Shown: positions 31,082 through 40,232 of the stretch, one piece after another
How positions within the stretch are numbered: position 1 is the first letter of the stretch
Layout of the letters: each line of letters opens with the position of its first letter
DNA from: Micrococcus sp. 2A
GTDB lineage: Bacteria; Actinomycetota; Actinomycetes; Actinomycetales; Micrococcaceae
Assembly: GCF_039519235.1 (NCBI RefSeq)
Contig: NZ_CP154351.1
Span: forward strand, 1-64,000
Direction: 5' to 3'
DNA: 64,000 nucleotides
Notes under the pieces: generated by a model
Database searches by the model: none
Told to the model about the DNA's origin: nothing
Seen by the model: the letters and a program-made list of their open reading frames with translations, nothing else
Translations under genes and position numbers: made by a program

Positions 31082-32362
31082 ATGACGACCACCCCGACCG
31101 GCGCCGCCACGGCGCCGGCGCCCCGCTCCCCCCTGGACGACGCAAAGGCCCAGCTCGCCGCCGCCGTCGCCACGCTGGGCTACGACGAGGGGCTCCACCA
31201 GCTCCTCGCCACCCCCCGCCGCGAGATGGCCGTGGCCATCCCGCTGCGCCGCGACTCCGGTGAGGTCGAGGTGCTGCGAGGCTACCGCGTGCAACACAAC
31301 CTCTCCCGCGGCCCCGCCAAGGGCGGCGTGCGGTTCGCTCCCCACGTGGAGCTCGACGAGGTCCGCGCGCTGGCCATGTGGATGACCTGGAAGTGCGCCC
31401 TCCTGGACGTGCCGTACGGCGGCGCCAAGGGCGGCGTCAGCATTGACCCGCGCCAGTACTCGGCCGGCGAGCTCGAGCGCGTCATCCGCCGCTACACCTC
31501 CGAGATCCTGCCGATCATCGGCCCGGACCAGGACATCCCCGCCCCGGACGTGGGCACGGACGAGCGCATGATGGCCTGGATGATGGACACCTATTCCACC
31601 AGCCGCGGCCACACCACGCTCGGCGTGGTCACCGGCAAGCCCGTCGCCCTGGGCGGCTCCCTGGGCCGCGCGTCGGCGACGTCGGCCGGCGTCGTGCACG
31701 TCGCGCTCGCCGCCCTGCGGCACCGCGGCATCAAGCCCGAGGGCGCCACCGCGGTGGTCCAGGGCTTCGGCAAGGTCGGTGCGGGCGCGGTCGAGTTCCT
31801 CGCGGAGGCCGGCGTCAAGGTCGTCGCGGTCTCGGACCAGTATGGCGCCGTGCACAACGCGAACGGCCTGGACTACGACTCGCTGCTGGCGCACATGAAG
31901 GAGACCGGCAGCGTGGTGGACGCCCCGGACACCGAGCCGATGGACGCCGCCGCCGTGCTGACGATGGACGTGGACCTGCTGGTCCCGGCCGCCGTCGAGG
32001 GTGTGCTCACCGAGGAGAACGCGGGCGACGTGACGGCGCGGATCGTGGTGGAGGGCGCCAACGGGCCCACCACCTCCGCCGCCGACCGCATCCTGACCGA
32101 GAACGACGTCCTCGTGGTGCCGGACATCCTGGCCAACGCGGGCGGCGTGGTCGTCTCCTACTTCGAGTGGGCCCAGGCCAACCAGGCCTACTGGTGGTCC
32201 CGCCAGGAGGTGGACGAGCGCCTCGAGAAGCGCATGGTCACCGCGTGGGACGCGCTCCTGGAGGCCAGCCAGAAGCGAGGCCTCACCCTTCGCGAGGCCG
32301 CCACCGTGACCGCGGTGGAGCGGGTGGCCGACGCGCACCTGCTGCGCGGCCTCTACCCGTGA
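31082..32362 (+). CDS. Glu/Leu/Phe/Val dehydrogenase (glutamate dehydrogenase)
   Basis: 426-aa enzyme that reversibly deaminates glutamate to 2-oxoglutarate. Motifs are GGAKGGV with the catalytic Lys (PYGGAKGGVSI near 117), PAPDVGTDERMMAW, the Rossmann GFGKVGAGA near 225, and EGANGPTT. The first 20 residues are a disordered extension. AAGGA lies 9 nt before the ATG. Length and the PxPDVGT segment fit the hexameric GDH family. Confidence 0.94.
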   Translation: MTTTPTGAATAPAPRSPLDDAKAQLAAAVATLGYDEGLHQLLATPRREMAVAIPLRRDSGEVEVLRGYRVQHNLSRGPAKGGVRFAPHVELDEVRALAMWMTWKCALLDVPYGGAKGGVSIDPRQYSAGELERVIRRYTSEILPIIGPDQDIPAPDVGTDERMMAWMMDTYSTSRGHTTLGVVTGKPVALGGSLGRASATSAGVVHVALAALRHRGIKPEGATAVVQGFGKVGAGAVEFLAEAGVKVVAVSDQYGAVHNANGLDYDSLLAHMKETGSVVDAPDTEPMDAAAVLTMDVDLLVPAAVEGVLTEENAGDVTARIVVEGANGPTTSAADRILTENDVLVVPDILANAGGVVVSYFEWAQANQAYWWSRQEVDERLEKRMVTAWDALLEASQKRGLTLREAATVTAVERVADAHLLRGLYP

Positions 32363-32397
32363 TCGGGGGCGCTTGAGGGCGCCTGAGCACTGCACCT

Positions 32398-32432
32398 CGG
32401 CCCCGCGCCTCCCCCTCGGAGGCGCGGGGCCG
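32398..32432. terminator. Bidirectional terminator, gdh/usp
   Basis: CGGCCCCGCGCCTCC (32398-32412) is perfectly complementary to 32418-32432 (15 bp), between two convergent genes. Confidence 0.85.
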
Positions 32433-32453
32433 ACGTCGTCACCGGGGTGCGGG

Positions 32454-32804
32454 TCAGGGCTTCACGCAGAGCACGGGCACGCGGGCCTCGAGGATGAGCT
32501 GCTGGGCGGCGGATCCCAGGAGGAGCTTGCCCACGGGGGAGCGGTGCTTCACGCCCACCACGATCCGCGTCGCGCCGATGCGCTCGGCGTGGTCCAGCAG
32601 ATCTCCGACGGCGTCCCGTCCGCGTTCCTGGGCGTGCTCCACGGACACCTCGACGCCCGCGTTCCCCGCCTCGGACGGGTCCGGCTCCGTGCCGTCGAGG
32701 GAGAAGTACACAAGGTTCTCGCCGCGCAGGGCGGCCTCACTCAGGGCGGCCCGGTGGGCTGCGGCGCTCTCGGGGGAACCGGTGCCGGCGATCACGATAG
32801 TCAT
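32454..32804 (-). CDS. Universal stress protein (UspA family)
   Basis: 116-aa single-domain Usp, beginning MTIVIAGTGSPES. The C-terminal nucleotide-binding signature GVKHRSPVGKLLLGSAAQQLILEARVPVL fits the ATP-binding G-2x-G-9x-G(S/T) pattern. It is shorter than typical 140-aa members in the middle region. The ATG lacks a ribosome site, but CACAGT ends 7 nt before it, so it may be leaderless. Confidence 0.88.
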   Translation of the reverse strand: MTIVIAGTGSPESAAAHRAALSEAALRGENLVYFSLDGTEPDPSEAGNAGVEVSVEHAQERGRDAVGDLLDHAERIGATRIVVGVKHRSPVGKLLLGSAAQQLILEARVPVLCVKP

Positions 32805-32971
32805 GGGGTCCACTGTGCGCGATGGGTCGGGCGTTTGTCCCCTCCAGGAGACATGTGGCGCCCTCGATCGAATGTGACCCACATCGCTGATACCGTCTCA
32901 CCACCACTCGCACCAAGACCCGTCGGCGCGGACGTCTCCGCCCTGCCGGGTCTCGTCAGAAGGACCCCAGC

Positions 32972-33976
32972 ATGCCCTCCTCCTCGACGGCCGATCCGCC
33001 TCGCCGCGGCGGCCTCGGCCGCCTCCTGTTCTCCGTGGTGGCGGTGATCACCGTCATCGTCGCCAGCGCGTTCTCCATCGGCTCGGCCTCGGGCGGCACG
33101 GACGTCCGCACCAACCTCACCCTGATCGCCCCGGCTGCGGCCGGCGGCGGCTGGGACTCGTTCCAGCGGGAGCTCCAGCAGGCGATGCGCGTGAACGGCC
33201 TGGTGAACAACGTGCAGGTCGTGAACATCCCCGGCGCCGGCGGCACCATCGGCCTGGGCCAGCTGAGCACGCTGGAGGAGCCGAACAACCTGATGGTGGG
33301 CGGTACGGGACACATCGCGACCCACGCGGCCCGGGGGGCGGGACCGCAGCTGTCCGACGTCACGCCGATCGCCCGCGCCGTGGAGGAGTACAACCTCGTG
33401 GTGGTCCCCGCCGACTCGCCGTACCAGAGCATGGACGAGCTCATCGAGGCATGGCGCGCGGATCCGCCGCACGTGGGGTGGACCGGCGGCGGATCCTTCG
33501 ACCAGCTCGTCATGGCGGACCTCGCCGGGCAGGCCGGGATCGATGTGGAGGAGACCACCTACATCAACTCCGACGGCGGCGGAGAGGCGATCCAGGCCCT
33601 GCTGAACGGCACCGCCCAAGCCACGGCGGGCGGCTTCGCCGACATGTACCCCCAGGTGCAGGGCGGCCGCCTCCGGGCGCTCGGCGTGGTGGCCCCGGAG
33701 CGACTCACGGGCGTCGAGGACATCCCCACGCTGCGGGAGCAGGGCTACGACGTGACGCTGACCAACTGGCGCGGCCTCTTCGCCCCTCCCGGGATCTCCA
33801 CCGAGGACCGGGCCGATCTCGAGGCGCTCGTCACCGAGGCGCTGCAGACCCCCGAGTGGGCCGACGCGGTGGAGCGCAACTACTGGAACCTCGTGCCCCT
33901 GACCGGGCCGGAGCTCGAGACGTTCATCGACGACGAGGTCCAGCGCATCCAGAGGCTGACGGAGGAGATCCGATGA
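32972..33976 (+). CDS. tctC: Tripartite tricarboxylate transporter substrate-binding protein TctC
   Basis: 334-aa extracytoplasmic solute receptor. The N-terminus is a signal or anchor helix (about 17-40). The mature domain has APAAAGGGWD, NIPGAGGTIGLGQL and NWRGLFAPPG, all typical of the Bug/TctC family. AGAAGGA lies 8 nt before the ATG. TACCGT at 32891-32896, with an upstream TG dinucleotide, may be an extended -10. It is the first gene of a tctC-tctB-tctA operon for secondary uptake of citrate-like tricarboxylates; the true substrate is unknown. Confidence 0.93.
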   Translation: MPSSSTADPPRRGGLGRLLFSVVAVITVIVASAFSIGSASGGTDVRTNLTLIAPAAAGGGWDSFQRELQQAMRVNGLVNNVQVVNIPGAGGTIGLGQLSTLEEPNNLMVGGTGHIATHAARGAGPQLSDVTPIARAVEEYNLVVVPADSPYQSMDELIEAWRADPPHVGWTGGGSFDQLVMADLAGQAGIDVEETTYINSDGGGEAIQALLNGTAQATAGGFADMYPQVQGGRLRALGVVAPERLTGVEDIPTLREQGYDVTLTNWRGLFAPPGISTEDRADLEALVTEALQTPEWADAVERNYWNLVPLTGPELETFIDDEVQRIQRLTEEIR

Positions 33977-34533
33977 GCGACTCGACCACCGTCCCCGCCG
34001 TCTCGCCCGAGCGCTCCCGCTGGGGGCGTGCCACCGGCCTCTCGGCCCTCGTCATGCCCGGCGTGCTGGCGGCGTTCAGCCTCTACCTGTTGATCGGCTC
34101 GCTCCGCATGGACACCGAGGGGATGGACTTCCCCGGCCCCTCGTTCTTCCCGCTGATCCTCGCGGCGGTCGGGCTGGTGCTCGCCGTGGCCCTCGCCGTC
34201 CAGGTGGTGGTGACGCGCGAGTCCCCGGAGGGCCAGGCGGACGCGGACGGCGAGGTCGGCCAGCCGGCCGGTCCCCTCACCCGCTTCCACTCCGACTTCT
34301 CCGCCCTGGCCTGGGTCTTCCTGGGCTTCCTGGCGTTCGCTCTGCTGCTGCCGTGGCTCGGCTGGATCCTGGCCGGCGCCCTGCTGTTCTGGACCGTGGC
34401 CCGCGCCTTCGGCTCGCCGCGGCCGGTGTTCGACATCCTCGTGGCCCTGTTCGTCTCCTCGCTCGCGTACCTCGCGTTCGCGGTCGTGCTCGGTCTGACC
34501 CTGCCCTCGGGCATCCTGGGAGGTGGCTTCTGA
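33973..34533 (+). CDS. tctB: Tripartite tricarboxylate transporter small membrane subunit TctB
   Basis: 186-aa protein with four hydrophobic helices (about 23-43, 56-80, 110-132, 150-175), the usual TctB topology. It contains FPGPSFFPLIL, the family's N-terminal motif. Its ATG overlaps the tctC stop by 4 bp (ATGA). Confidence 0.9.
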   Translation: MSDSTTVPAVSPERSRWGRATGLSALVMPGVLAAFSLYLLIGSLRMDTEGMDFPGPSFFPLILAAVGLVLAVALAVQVVVTRESPEGQADADGEVGQPAGPLTRFHSDFSALAWVFLGFLAFALLLPWLGWILAGALLFWTVARAFGSPRPVFDILVALFVSSLAYLAFAVVLGLTLPSGILGGGF

Positions 34534-34534
34534 C

Positions 34535-36040
34535 ATGGAGACGCTCGGTCTTCTGATGGAGGGCTTCGCGGGAGCCCTCACCCCGATGAACCTGCTGTGG
34601 GTGGTGCTCGGCTGTCTGCTCGGCACCGCCGTGGGCGTCATGCCCGGCCTCGGGTCGTCCATGGCCGTGGCCCTGCTGCTGCCCATGACGTTCGCGCTCG
34701 AGCCCACGGCCGCGTTCATCCTGTTCGCCGGCGTGTACTTCGGCGGCCTGTTCGGCGACTCGACCATGGCCATCCTGATGAACACCCCGGGGCAGGCCTC
34801 GGCCATCGCCTCCACCTTCGAGGGCCACCGCATGGCCCAGGACGGGCGCGCGGCCCAGGCGCTCGCGACTGCGGCGATCGGCGCGTTCATCGGCGGCATC
34901 ATCGCCTCGGTGTGCGTGGTGTTCCTGGCGCCCGTGCTGGCCGAGTTCTCCACGAGCTTCGGACCGGCCGAGTACTTCGCGCTCGCCCTGTTCGCCTTCG
35001 TGGCCACCTCCTCCGTGGTCGCCGACTCCGTGCTTCGGGGCCTGGCATCGCTCGTGCTCGGGCTGGGCATCGCCGTGGTGGGCATCGACGGCGTCACCGG
35101 GACCGAGCGGTTCACGATGGGCTCCTCGCAGCTCTTCGACGGGATCCCGCTGGTGACCGTGACCGTGGCCGTCCTCGCCCTCGGCGAGGTGTTCCATGTC
35201 GCCTCCCGCGTGCGCCGCGAGCGGAGGGACCTGCGGATCCGCCGCACCGGCCGGCCGTGGCTCTCCGGGGCCGAGTTCCGCGAGGCCGCCCCCGCGTGGC
35301 TGCGCGGCACCGCGATCGGCCTGCCGTTCGGCATCGTCCCCGTCGGCGGCTCCGAGGTCCCCACGTTCCTGGCCTACTCCGCGGAGCGTCGCCTGGACAG
35401 GCGCCGCCGGGTCCCGATGTTCGGCAAGGGCGCCATCCGCGGCCTCGCCGCCCCGGAGGCCGCGGGCAACGCGACCACCGGCATGGCGATGGGCGCCCTG
35501 CTCACGCTGGGCCTGCCCGTCTCGGCGACCGCCGCGATCATGCTCGCGGCGTTCCGGCAGTACGGCCTGCAGCCCGGCCCGCTGCTGTTCGACCGCTCGC
35601 CCGACCTCGTGTGGGCGCTGCTGGCCAGCTTCTTCATCGCCATGGTGGTGCTCCTGGCCATCAACCTCCCGTTCGCCCAGCTGTGGGCCAAGCTCCTGCT
35701 CATCCCTCAGCACTACCTGTACGCGGGGATCACCCTGTTCTGCGGGCTCGGGATCTACGCCACCACGGGCGCCGTGTTCGACCTGCTCATGCTGCTGGCC
35801 CTCGGCGTGCTCGGCTTCCTCATGCGCCGCTACGGCTACCCGCTCGCCCCGCTCATGATCGGCATGGTCCTCGGGCCGCTCGCCGAGACCAGCCTCAGGG
35901 ATGCGCTGCTGAGCTCGGTGGGCGATCCCACCATCCTGGTCTCCAGCCCCATCACGTGGGTGATCTACGGGATCCTGGCCGTCGTCCTGGCGTTCTCGGT
36001 GCGTGCCGCCGTCGTCAGCCACACCCGCCGGGACGTCTGA
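34535..36040 (+). CDS. tctA: Tripartite tricarboxylate transporter large membrane subunit TctA
   Basis: 501-aa transporter with about 11-12 helices. Conserved motifs are GVMPGLGSSMAVALLLP, FGGLFGDSTMAILMNTPG, and PEAAGNATTGMAMGALLTLGLP near 310. ATG 34535 is one base after the tctB stop and GGAGG sits 11 nt upstream; an in-frame GTG at 34523 is less likely. No tctDE two-component genes are adjacent. Confidence 0.95.
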   Translation: METLGLLMEGFAGALTPMNLLWVVLGCLLGTAVGVMPGLGSSMAVALLLPMTFALEPTAAFILFAGVYFGGLFGDSTMAILMNTPGQASAIASTFEGHRMAQDGRAAQALATAAIGAFIGGIIASVCVVFLAPVLAEFSTSFGPAEYFALALFAFVATSSVVADSVLRGLASLVLGLGIAVVGIDGVTGTERFTMGSSQLFDGIPLVTVTVAVLALGEVFHVASRVRRERRDLRIRRTGRPWLSGAEFREAAPAWLRGTAIGLPFGIVPVGGSEVPTFLAYSAERRLDRRRRVPMFGKGAIRGLAAPEAAGNATTGMAMGALLTLGLPVSATAAIMLAAFRQYGLQPGPLLFDRSPDLVWALLASFFIAMVVLLAINLPFAQLWAKLLLIPQHYLYAGITLFCGLGIYATTGAVFDLLMLLALGVLGFLMRRYGYPLAPLMIGMVLGPLAETSLRDALLSSVGDPTILVSSPITWVIYGILAVVLAFSVRAAVVSHTRRDV

Positions 36041-36069
36041 GCGGAGGCGGGATCCGCGCCCCCCGAGGC

Positions 36070-36130
36070 AACGCGGGTTGAGTTGTCACCGGTGTGCGGC
36101 CTCCGCACCCGTGACACCTCAACCCGCGTT
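36070..36130. terminator. Large palindrome between tctA and the CitE-like gene
   Basis: A 61-nt imperfect hairpin. The 20-nt arms 36070-36089 and 36111-36130 match at 19 of 20 positions, with an inner GTGCGG/CCGCAC stem. It lies between convergent genes and could terminate both. The arm sequence (GCGGGTTGAG followed by TGTCAC) is unlike the plain GC terminators elsewhere, so it may be a mobile intergenic palindrome. Confidence 0.75.
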
Positions 36131-36151
36131 TCTGGTGGGCGACGGCCCCGC

Positions 36152-37111
36152 TCAGTAGTGGTACGTGTCCGACGGCGCCGTGATCGCGTTGTCCTGGTCC
36201 GGATACCGCGTGGAGTGCACCCCGAACGCGGCGGCCAGCCCGAGGATCTTCTCCGCGCGCGCCTTGCGGGGCAGGTCGGAGCCGTTGCGGATCTCGCCGC
36301 CGTCGGCCTCGAAGTCCGCGAGGAACTCGTGGGCCCACGCCAGCTCCTCCTGGGACGGGCTGAGCCCCTCGTTCACGGCCGCGCACTGCTCCGGCGCGAG
36401 GCACAGCTTGCCGGTCATGCCGAACTCCGCGGTCACCGCCGTCGCCTCGGCGAGCTTCACGCCGGTGGAACCCACGGTGGGCCCGTCGATCGCGCCCGGC
36501 AGCCCCGTGGCCTTCGCCGCGATCGTGAACTGGGACCGCGTGTACGCCAGCGCCATCGGCGACTCGCCCAGGCCGGTGTCGCGGCGGAAGTCGCCGATGC
36601 CGAACGCCAGGCGGAACGTGCCCTTCGCGGCGGCGATCGAGTCGATCCGCTGCAGTCCGCGTGCCGTCTCCACGAGCGCCACCACGGGCACGCCCGGCAG
36701 CCGCTTCGCGGTCTCGTTCACGTGGTCGGTGGACTCCACCATCGCCAGCACGACGCCGGCCAGGCCGCCCTCGGCGACCGGCCCGCCCAGGTGCGCGGGC
36801 AGGGTCGCGGCGAGCGCCGCGACGTCGTCCTCCCACCACTTCGAGCCGTAGCCGTTGAGGCGCACCCACGCGGTGTGGCCCGAGGTGAGCCAGTCGACGG
36901 TGTCCTGCAGGGCCTTGGGCTTGTCCGCGGGGGCCACGGAGTCCTCGACGTCCAGGATGACGATGTCCGCGGCCGAGTCCTCCGCGGGCTGGAAGCGCTC
37001 GGGCTGCGCGGCGTTCACGAGCAGCCAGGAGCGGGCGAGCTCGGGGTCGATCCGCTGGCCGGGCACGGGGGAGAACGGCTGGGTGGGCGAGGGGGAGAGG
37101 GTGACGGTCAT
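36152..37111 (-). CDS. CoA ester lyase, HpcH/HpaI aldolase family (CitE-like)
   Basis: 319-aa TIM-barrel lyase of the citrate lyase beta-subunit type. Motifs are DVEDSVAPADK (metal site), VRLNGYGSKWW, VETARGLQRIDSIA and FGIGDFRRDTGL. Citrate lyase alpha and gamma subunits are absent, so it is more likely a stand-alone CitE-like lyase (malyl-, citramalyl- or methylmalyl-CoA type) than part of a citrate lyase complex. It converges on the tctCBA operon, which suggests but does not prove a shared tricarboxylate theme. Confidence 0.88.
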   Translation of the reverse strand: MTVTLSPSPTQPFSPVPGQRIDPELARSWLLVNAAQPERFQPAEDSAADIVILDVEDSVAPADKPKALQDTVDWLTSGHTAWVRLNGYGSKWWEDDVAALAATLPAHLGGPVAEGGLAGVVLAMVESTDHVNETAKRLPGVPVVALVETARGLQRIDSIAAAKGTFRLAFGIGDFRRDTGLGESPMALAYTRSQFTIAAKATGLPGAIDGPTVGSTGVKLAEATAVTAEFGMTGKLCLAPEQCAAVNEGLSPSQEELAWAHEFLADFEADGGEIRNGSDLPRKARAEKILGLAAAFGVHSTRYPDQDNAITAPSDTYHY

Positions 37112-37509
37112 GGCGGGGCCTCCTTCAGGCGGGAGGGCGACGCGGGGGCGGGTCGCCGGGGCTGGTGTCGTCGTCGGACGGTCCGCGGGCGGGGTGCCTC
37201 ACGCGGATCGGTCGGACGGGGAGGACCAGGTGGGGCCCCGTCGTCGTCGGCGCGGGTCGGCGCCGGGAGCGGCCGCGGGTGGGCGGCACGTGTGGCCCAG
37301 GTTACAGGACACCGGTCGCGACGACGATGCCCGCGCCCCCGGCGCGCGAACGACGAGATTCCGCGGTTCACACGTGAAGTGTGACGGAGTGTTTCTGACT
37401 TTCACGTGCAAGTCCTGGACGCGCGATGGAGAGAGATGTTTAGATTTGAAACAAGCACGGGGGAGCACCCTGTGACCGCAGATCCGAACATCCTTGAAGG
37501 AGCATCCCC
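37112..37509. other. Long intergenic region upstream of yceI
   Basis: 398 bp between divergent genes. The left half (37112-37330) shows nothing recognisable. The right half is relatively AT-rich and contains two dyads and a promoter-like sequence described separately. No small gene is supported. Confidence 0.4.
37368..37446 (+). promoter_or_regulatory. Putative operator and promoter of yceI
   Basis: Inverted repeat TCACAC-N5-GTGTGA (37368-37384) is followed by the near-palindrome ACTTTCACGTGCAAGT (37398-37413). Directly after come a -35-like TGGACG (37416-37421) and -10 TAGATT (37441-37446). The palindromes abut the promoter, as for a MarR/TetR-type operator (inference). Confidence 0.45.
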
Positions 37510-38046
37510 ATGACGCAGGTCACCCCCGGAACCTGGAACCTCGACGCCTCCCACACCGAGGTGGGCTTCACGGTCCGCCACGCGGGCATCTCCAAGGTGC
37601 GCGGCACCTTCCAGGCCGTCTCCGGCACCCTCACCGTCGCCGAGGACTTCGCCCGCTCCTCCGCGGACATCACCGTGGACATGCAGTCCATCGACACCAA
37701 GGACGCCAACCGCGACGGCCACCTCAAGGGCGAGGACTTCTTCGACGTGGAGAAGCACCCCACCATGACCTTCCGCTCGACCGAGGTCCGCGGCTTCGAC
37801 GGCGAGGAGTTCGTCCTGGTCGGCGACCTCACCATCCTCGAGACCACGAAGCAGGTCGAGCTGGAGGTCGAGCTCGGCGGCCAGACCACCGACCCGTTCG
37901 GCACCACCCGCGTGGGCTTCGAGGCCAAGACCGAGATCTCCCGCAAGGACTTCGGACTGACCTGGAACGCCGGGCTCGAGGCCGGCGGCGTGCTGGTGGG
38001 CGACAAGGTGAAGATCGAGATCGACGCCGAGTTCGTCCAGGCCTGA
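37510..38046 (+). CDS. YceI family protein
   Basis: 178-aa lipocalin-like beta-barrel protein that in characterised members binds isoprenoid-type lipids. It begins TPGTWNLDASHTEVGFTVRHAG, the family signature, and contains SIDTKDANRDGHLKGEDFFD, then SRKDFGLTWNAGLEAGGVLVG. No signal peptide, so it is cytoplasmic. Strong GAAGGAG ribosome site. Its low-GC upstream region carries dyads suggesting regulation. Confidence 0.95.
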   Translation: MTQVTPGTWNLDASHTEVGFTVRHAGISKVRGTFQAVSGTLTVAEDFARSSADITVDMQSIDTKDANRDGHLKGEDFFDVEKHPTMTFRSTEVRGFDGEEFVLVGDLTILETTKQVELEVELGGQTTDPFGTTRVGFEAKTEISRKDFGLTWNAGLEAGGVLVGDKVKIEIDAEFVQA

Positions 38047-38112
38047 TCCGGGCCCGGCCCGCCGGACCCGCAGACGTCCGGGGCTGATCGTCTCCCCCCC
38101 CCGGACACCCCA

Positions 38113-38150
38113 CGACGCCGGCCGCCCCCACCCCGGGGCGGCCGGCGTCG
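38113..38150 (+). terminator. yceI terminator
   Basis: CGACGCCGGCCGCCCC (38113-38128) is perfectly complementary to 38135-38150 (16 bp, 6-nt loop). Confidence 0.8.
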
Positions 38151-38205
38151 CCGTGGCCGGACCGGGTGCAGGTCAGCGGGCCGCGGATGCACGAGAATCG
38201 TCACC

Positions 38206-40179
38206 ATGGACTCCGCCTCCCCGGTCCCCGCCGCCCCGTCCGCCTCCCCGGTCCCCCGCCGCCAGGTGGACATGCCCGCCCTCGCCGACGCCGCCGAGCT
38301 GCGCAACATCACCGACGTCCTGGAGCGCCGCGTCGCGGGGCACCCCGACGTGGTGGCCTTCCAGGTGCGCCACCCCGCCGCGCCGTTCGACGCCCCGTGG
38401 GAGCCGGTCACCACGGCCGCGTTCCACGCCCGGGTGCGCGCGCTGGCCAAGGGCCTGATCGCGCTGGGGATCCGCCCGGGGGACGCCGTGTCCATCGTCT
38501 CCGCCACCCGGTACGAGTGGACCCTGATGGACCTCGCCTGCCTCTACGCGGGCGCCGTGGTGGTCCCCATGTTCGACTCCGCCCCGGCCACGCAGATGGC
38601 GGCGATCGCCGACGTCGTGGGCGTGCGCGCCGCCTTCGCCGGCTCCCGGGCCGCCGCAGCCACGCTGCGCGAGGCCCTCGACGCGCGGGACGGCGCCGCT
38701 CGCGGCCCCCACGGGTCCGCGGTGTGGACCCTGGACGACGCCGACGCCGACGGCGCCCCCGCCGGCGACCTGCGCGCCCTCGAGGCGCTCGGCGCCGACG
38801 TCACCGACGGGGCGCTCGAGGCGGCCCGCACGGCCCGAGGCCTGGACGACGTCGCCACGATCGTGTTCACGTCCGGCACCACGGGGGAGCCCAAGGGGAC
38901 GAGGATCCTGCACCGGTCCTTCGTCCACCAGGTGCTCAACGTGGCCGAGGCCTACCGGGGGTTCGTGCACCCGGGCGGCTCCACCGTGCTGTTCCTGCCG
39001 CTGGCGCACGTGCTCTCCCGCGCCGTGCAGATGATCTGCCTGCACGGTGGGATGTCCGTGGCGCACGTGGGCTACCCGAAGGCCGCCGTGCCGTCCATGG
39101 GGCAGATCCGCCCGACCTTCGTGATGGTGGTCCCCGGCGTGCTGTCCAAGATCGTGCTCGGCGTGGAGGAGAAGGCGCGCGGCACCCGCGTGGGCCCGCT
39201 CTCCGTGGGCGTGCTCTGGGAGCGCGCCCGGGCGGCCGCCGTCGCGAAGGGGCGCGTGGTGCTGGGCGAGGACCCCAAGCTCCTGGTGCCCGTGCGCGCC
39301 CAGCTGGCCCTCTACGAGCGGCTCTTCTACCGCCGGGTGCGGCACCTGCTCGGCGGCCGGGTGACCCACCTGCTGTGCGGCGCGGCCAAGCTCGACCCGG
39401 ACCTGCTGCGCCTGTTCACTGGCATGGGCCTGACCGTGTTCGAGGGCTACGGGCTCACCGAGACCACCGCCCCCGCCGTGGGCCATCGCGAGGGGGACGT
39501 GGTCCCCGGCACCGTGGGCCTGCCCCTGCCCGGGATGTCCGTGCGGATCGCTGACGACGACGAGATCCAGATGCGCGGCCCCGGCGTGTTCGCCGGGTAC
39601 ACCGACGAGGATGAGACCGCCGCCGCGTTCGACGGCGAGTGGTTCCGCACCGGGGACCTCGGCCGTCTCGACGACGACGACCGGCTCACCGTGACCGGTC
39701 GCGTCAAGGACGTGATCGTCACCGCCAACGGCAAGACCATCAACCCCGCCGCGTGGGAGCGCGAGGTGGAGCTGCACCCCGCGGTCGGCCACGCCGTGGT
39801 GATCGGCGATGGCCTGGACCACCCCACCGCCATGATCCTGCTGGACCGCGAGGCCCTCGCCGCGTGGGTGCAGCGTCACCTGCCGGACTGGCAGGTGCCC
39901 GACGCCGTGTCCGCCCGCCTGCGGGACGGCGCCGAGACCGCGGAGCGGTTCAGGGACGAGGCCGGGCGCATGATCGAGGTCTCCGAGCAGCGGATCCGCG
40001 ACTCGGTGGGCGCGGCCATCGACGCCGCCAATGCGAAGGTCCCCGTGCCCGAGCGGCTGCGCTCCTACAAGGTGCTCCTGCCGGACCCCGAGGAGCTCGC
40101 CGCGCTCCTCACGCCCACGCAGAAGCTCAAGCGCTCGGCGCTCGCGGAGCGGATCGCGCACCTGCTGCCGAAGCGCTGA
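38206..40179 (+). CDS. AMP-dependent long-chain fatty acid-CoA ligase (FadD15-like)
   Basis: 657-aa adenylate-forming enzyme that activates fatty acids to acyl-CoA. Core motifs are IVFTSGTTGEPKG (P-loop, near 222), FEGYGLTETTAP near 410, RTGDLGRLDDD, and the C-terminal TANGKTINPA with catalytic Lys in a FadD15-like context. AAL domain organisation and length match long-chain ligases. No ribosome site is seen; GAGAAT ends 7 nt before the ATG, suggesting a leaderless mRNA. Confidence 0.93.
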   Translation: MDSASPVPAAPSASPVPRRQVDMPALADAAELRNITDVLERRVAGHPDVVAFQVRHPAAPFDAPWEPVTTAAFHARVRALAKGLIALGIRPGDAVSIVSATRYEWTLMDLACLYAGAVVVPMFDSAPATQMAAIADVVGVRAAFAGSRAAAATLREALDARDGAARGPHGSAVWTLDDADADGAPAGDLRALEALGADVTDGALEAARTARGLDDVATIVFTSGTTGEPKGTRILHRSFVHQVLNVAEAYRGFVHPGGSTVLFLPLAHVLSRAVQMICLHGGMSVAHVGYPKAAVPSMGQIRPTFVMVVPGVLSKIVLGVEEKARGTRVGPLSVGVLWERARAAAVAKGRVVLGEDPKLLVPVRAQLALYERLFYRRVRHLLGGRVTHLLCGAAKLDPDLLRLFTGMGLTVFEGYGLTETTAPAVGHREGDVVPGTVGLPLPGMSVRIADDDEIQMRGPGVFAGYTDEDETAAAFDGEWFRTGDLGRLDDDDRLTVTGRVKDVIVTANGKTINPAAWEREVELHPAVGHAVVIGDGLDHPTAMILLDREALAAWVQRHLPDWQVPDAVSARLRDGAETAERFRDEAGRMIEVSEQRIRDSVGAAIDAANAKVPVPERLRSYKVLLPDPEELAALLTPTQKLKRSALAERIAHLLPKR

Positions 40180-40232
40180 GGTGCTGAAGCGCTGACGCTC
40201 CGACGCTTCGGCGCTCCGGCGCGCCGGCGCGT

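Noticed and set aside
37371..37408. Two CACGTG sites as ParB parS sites
   Set aside because: Flanks match the 16-bp parS consensus poorly; they fit operator-like dyads before yceI better.
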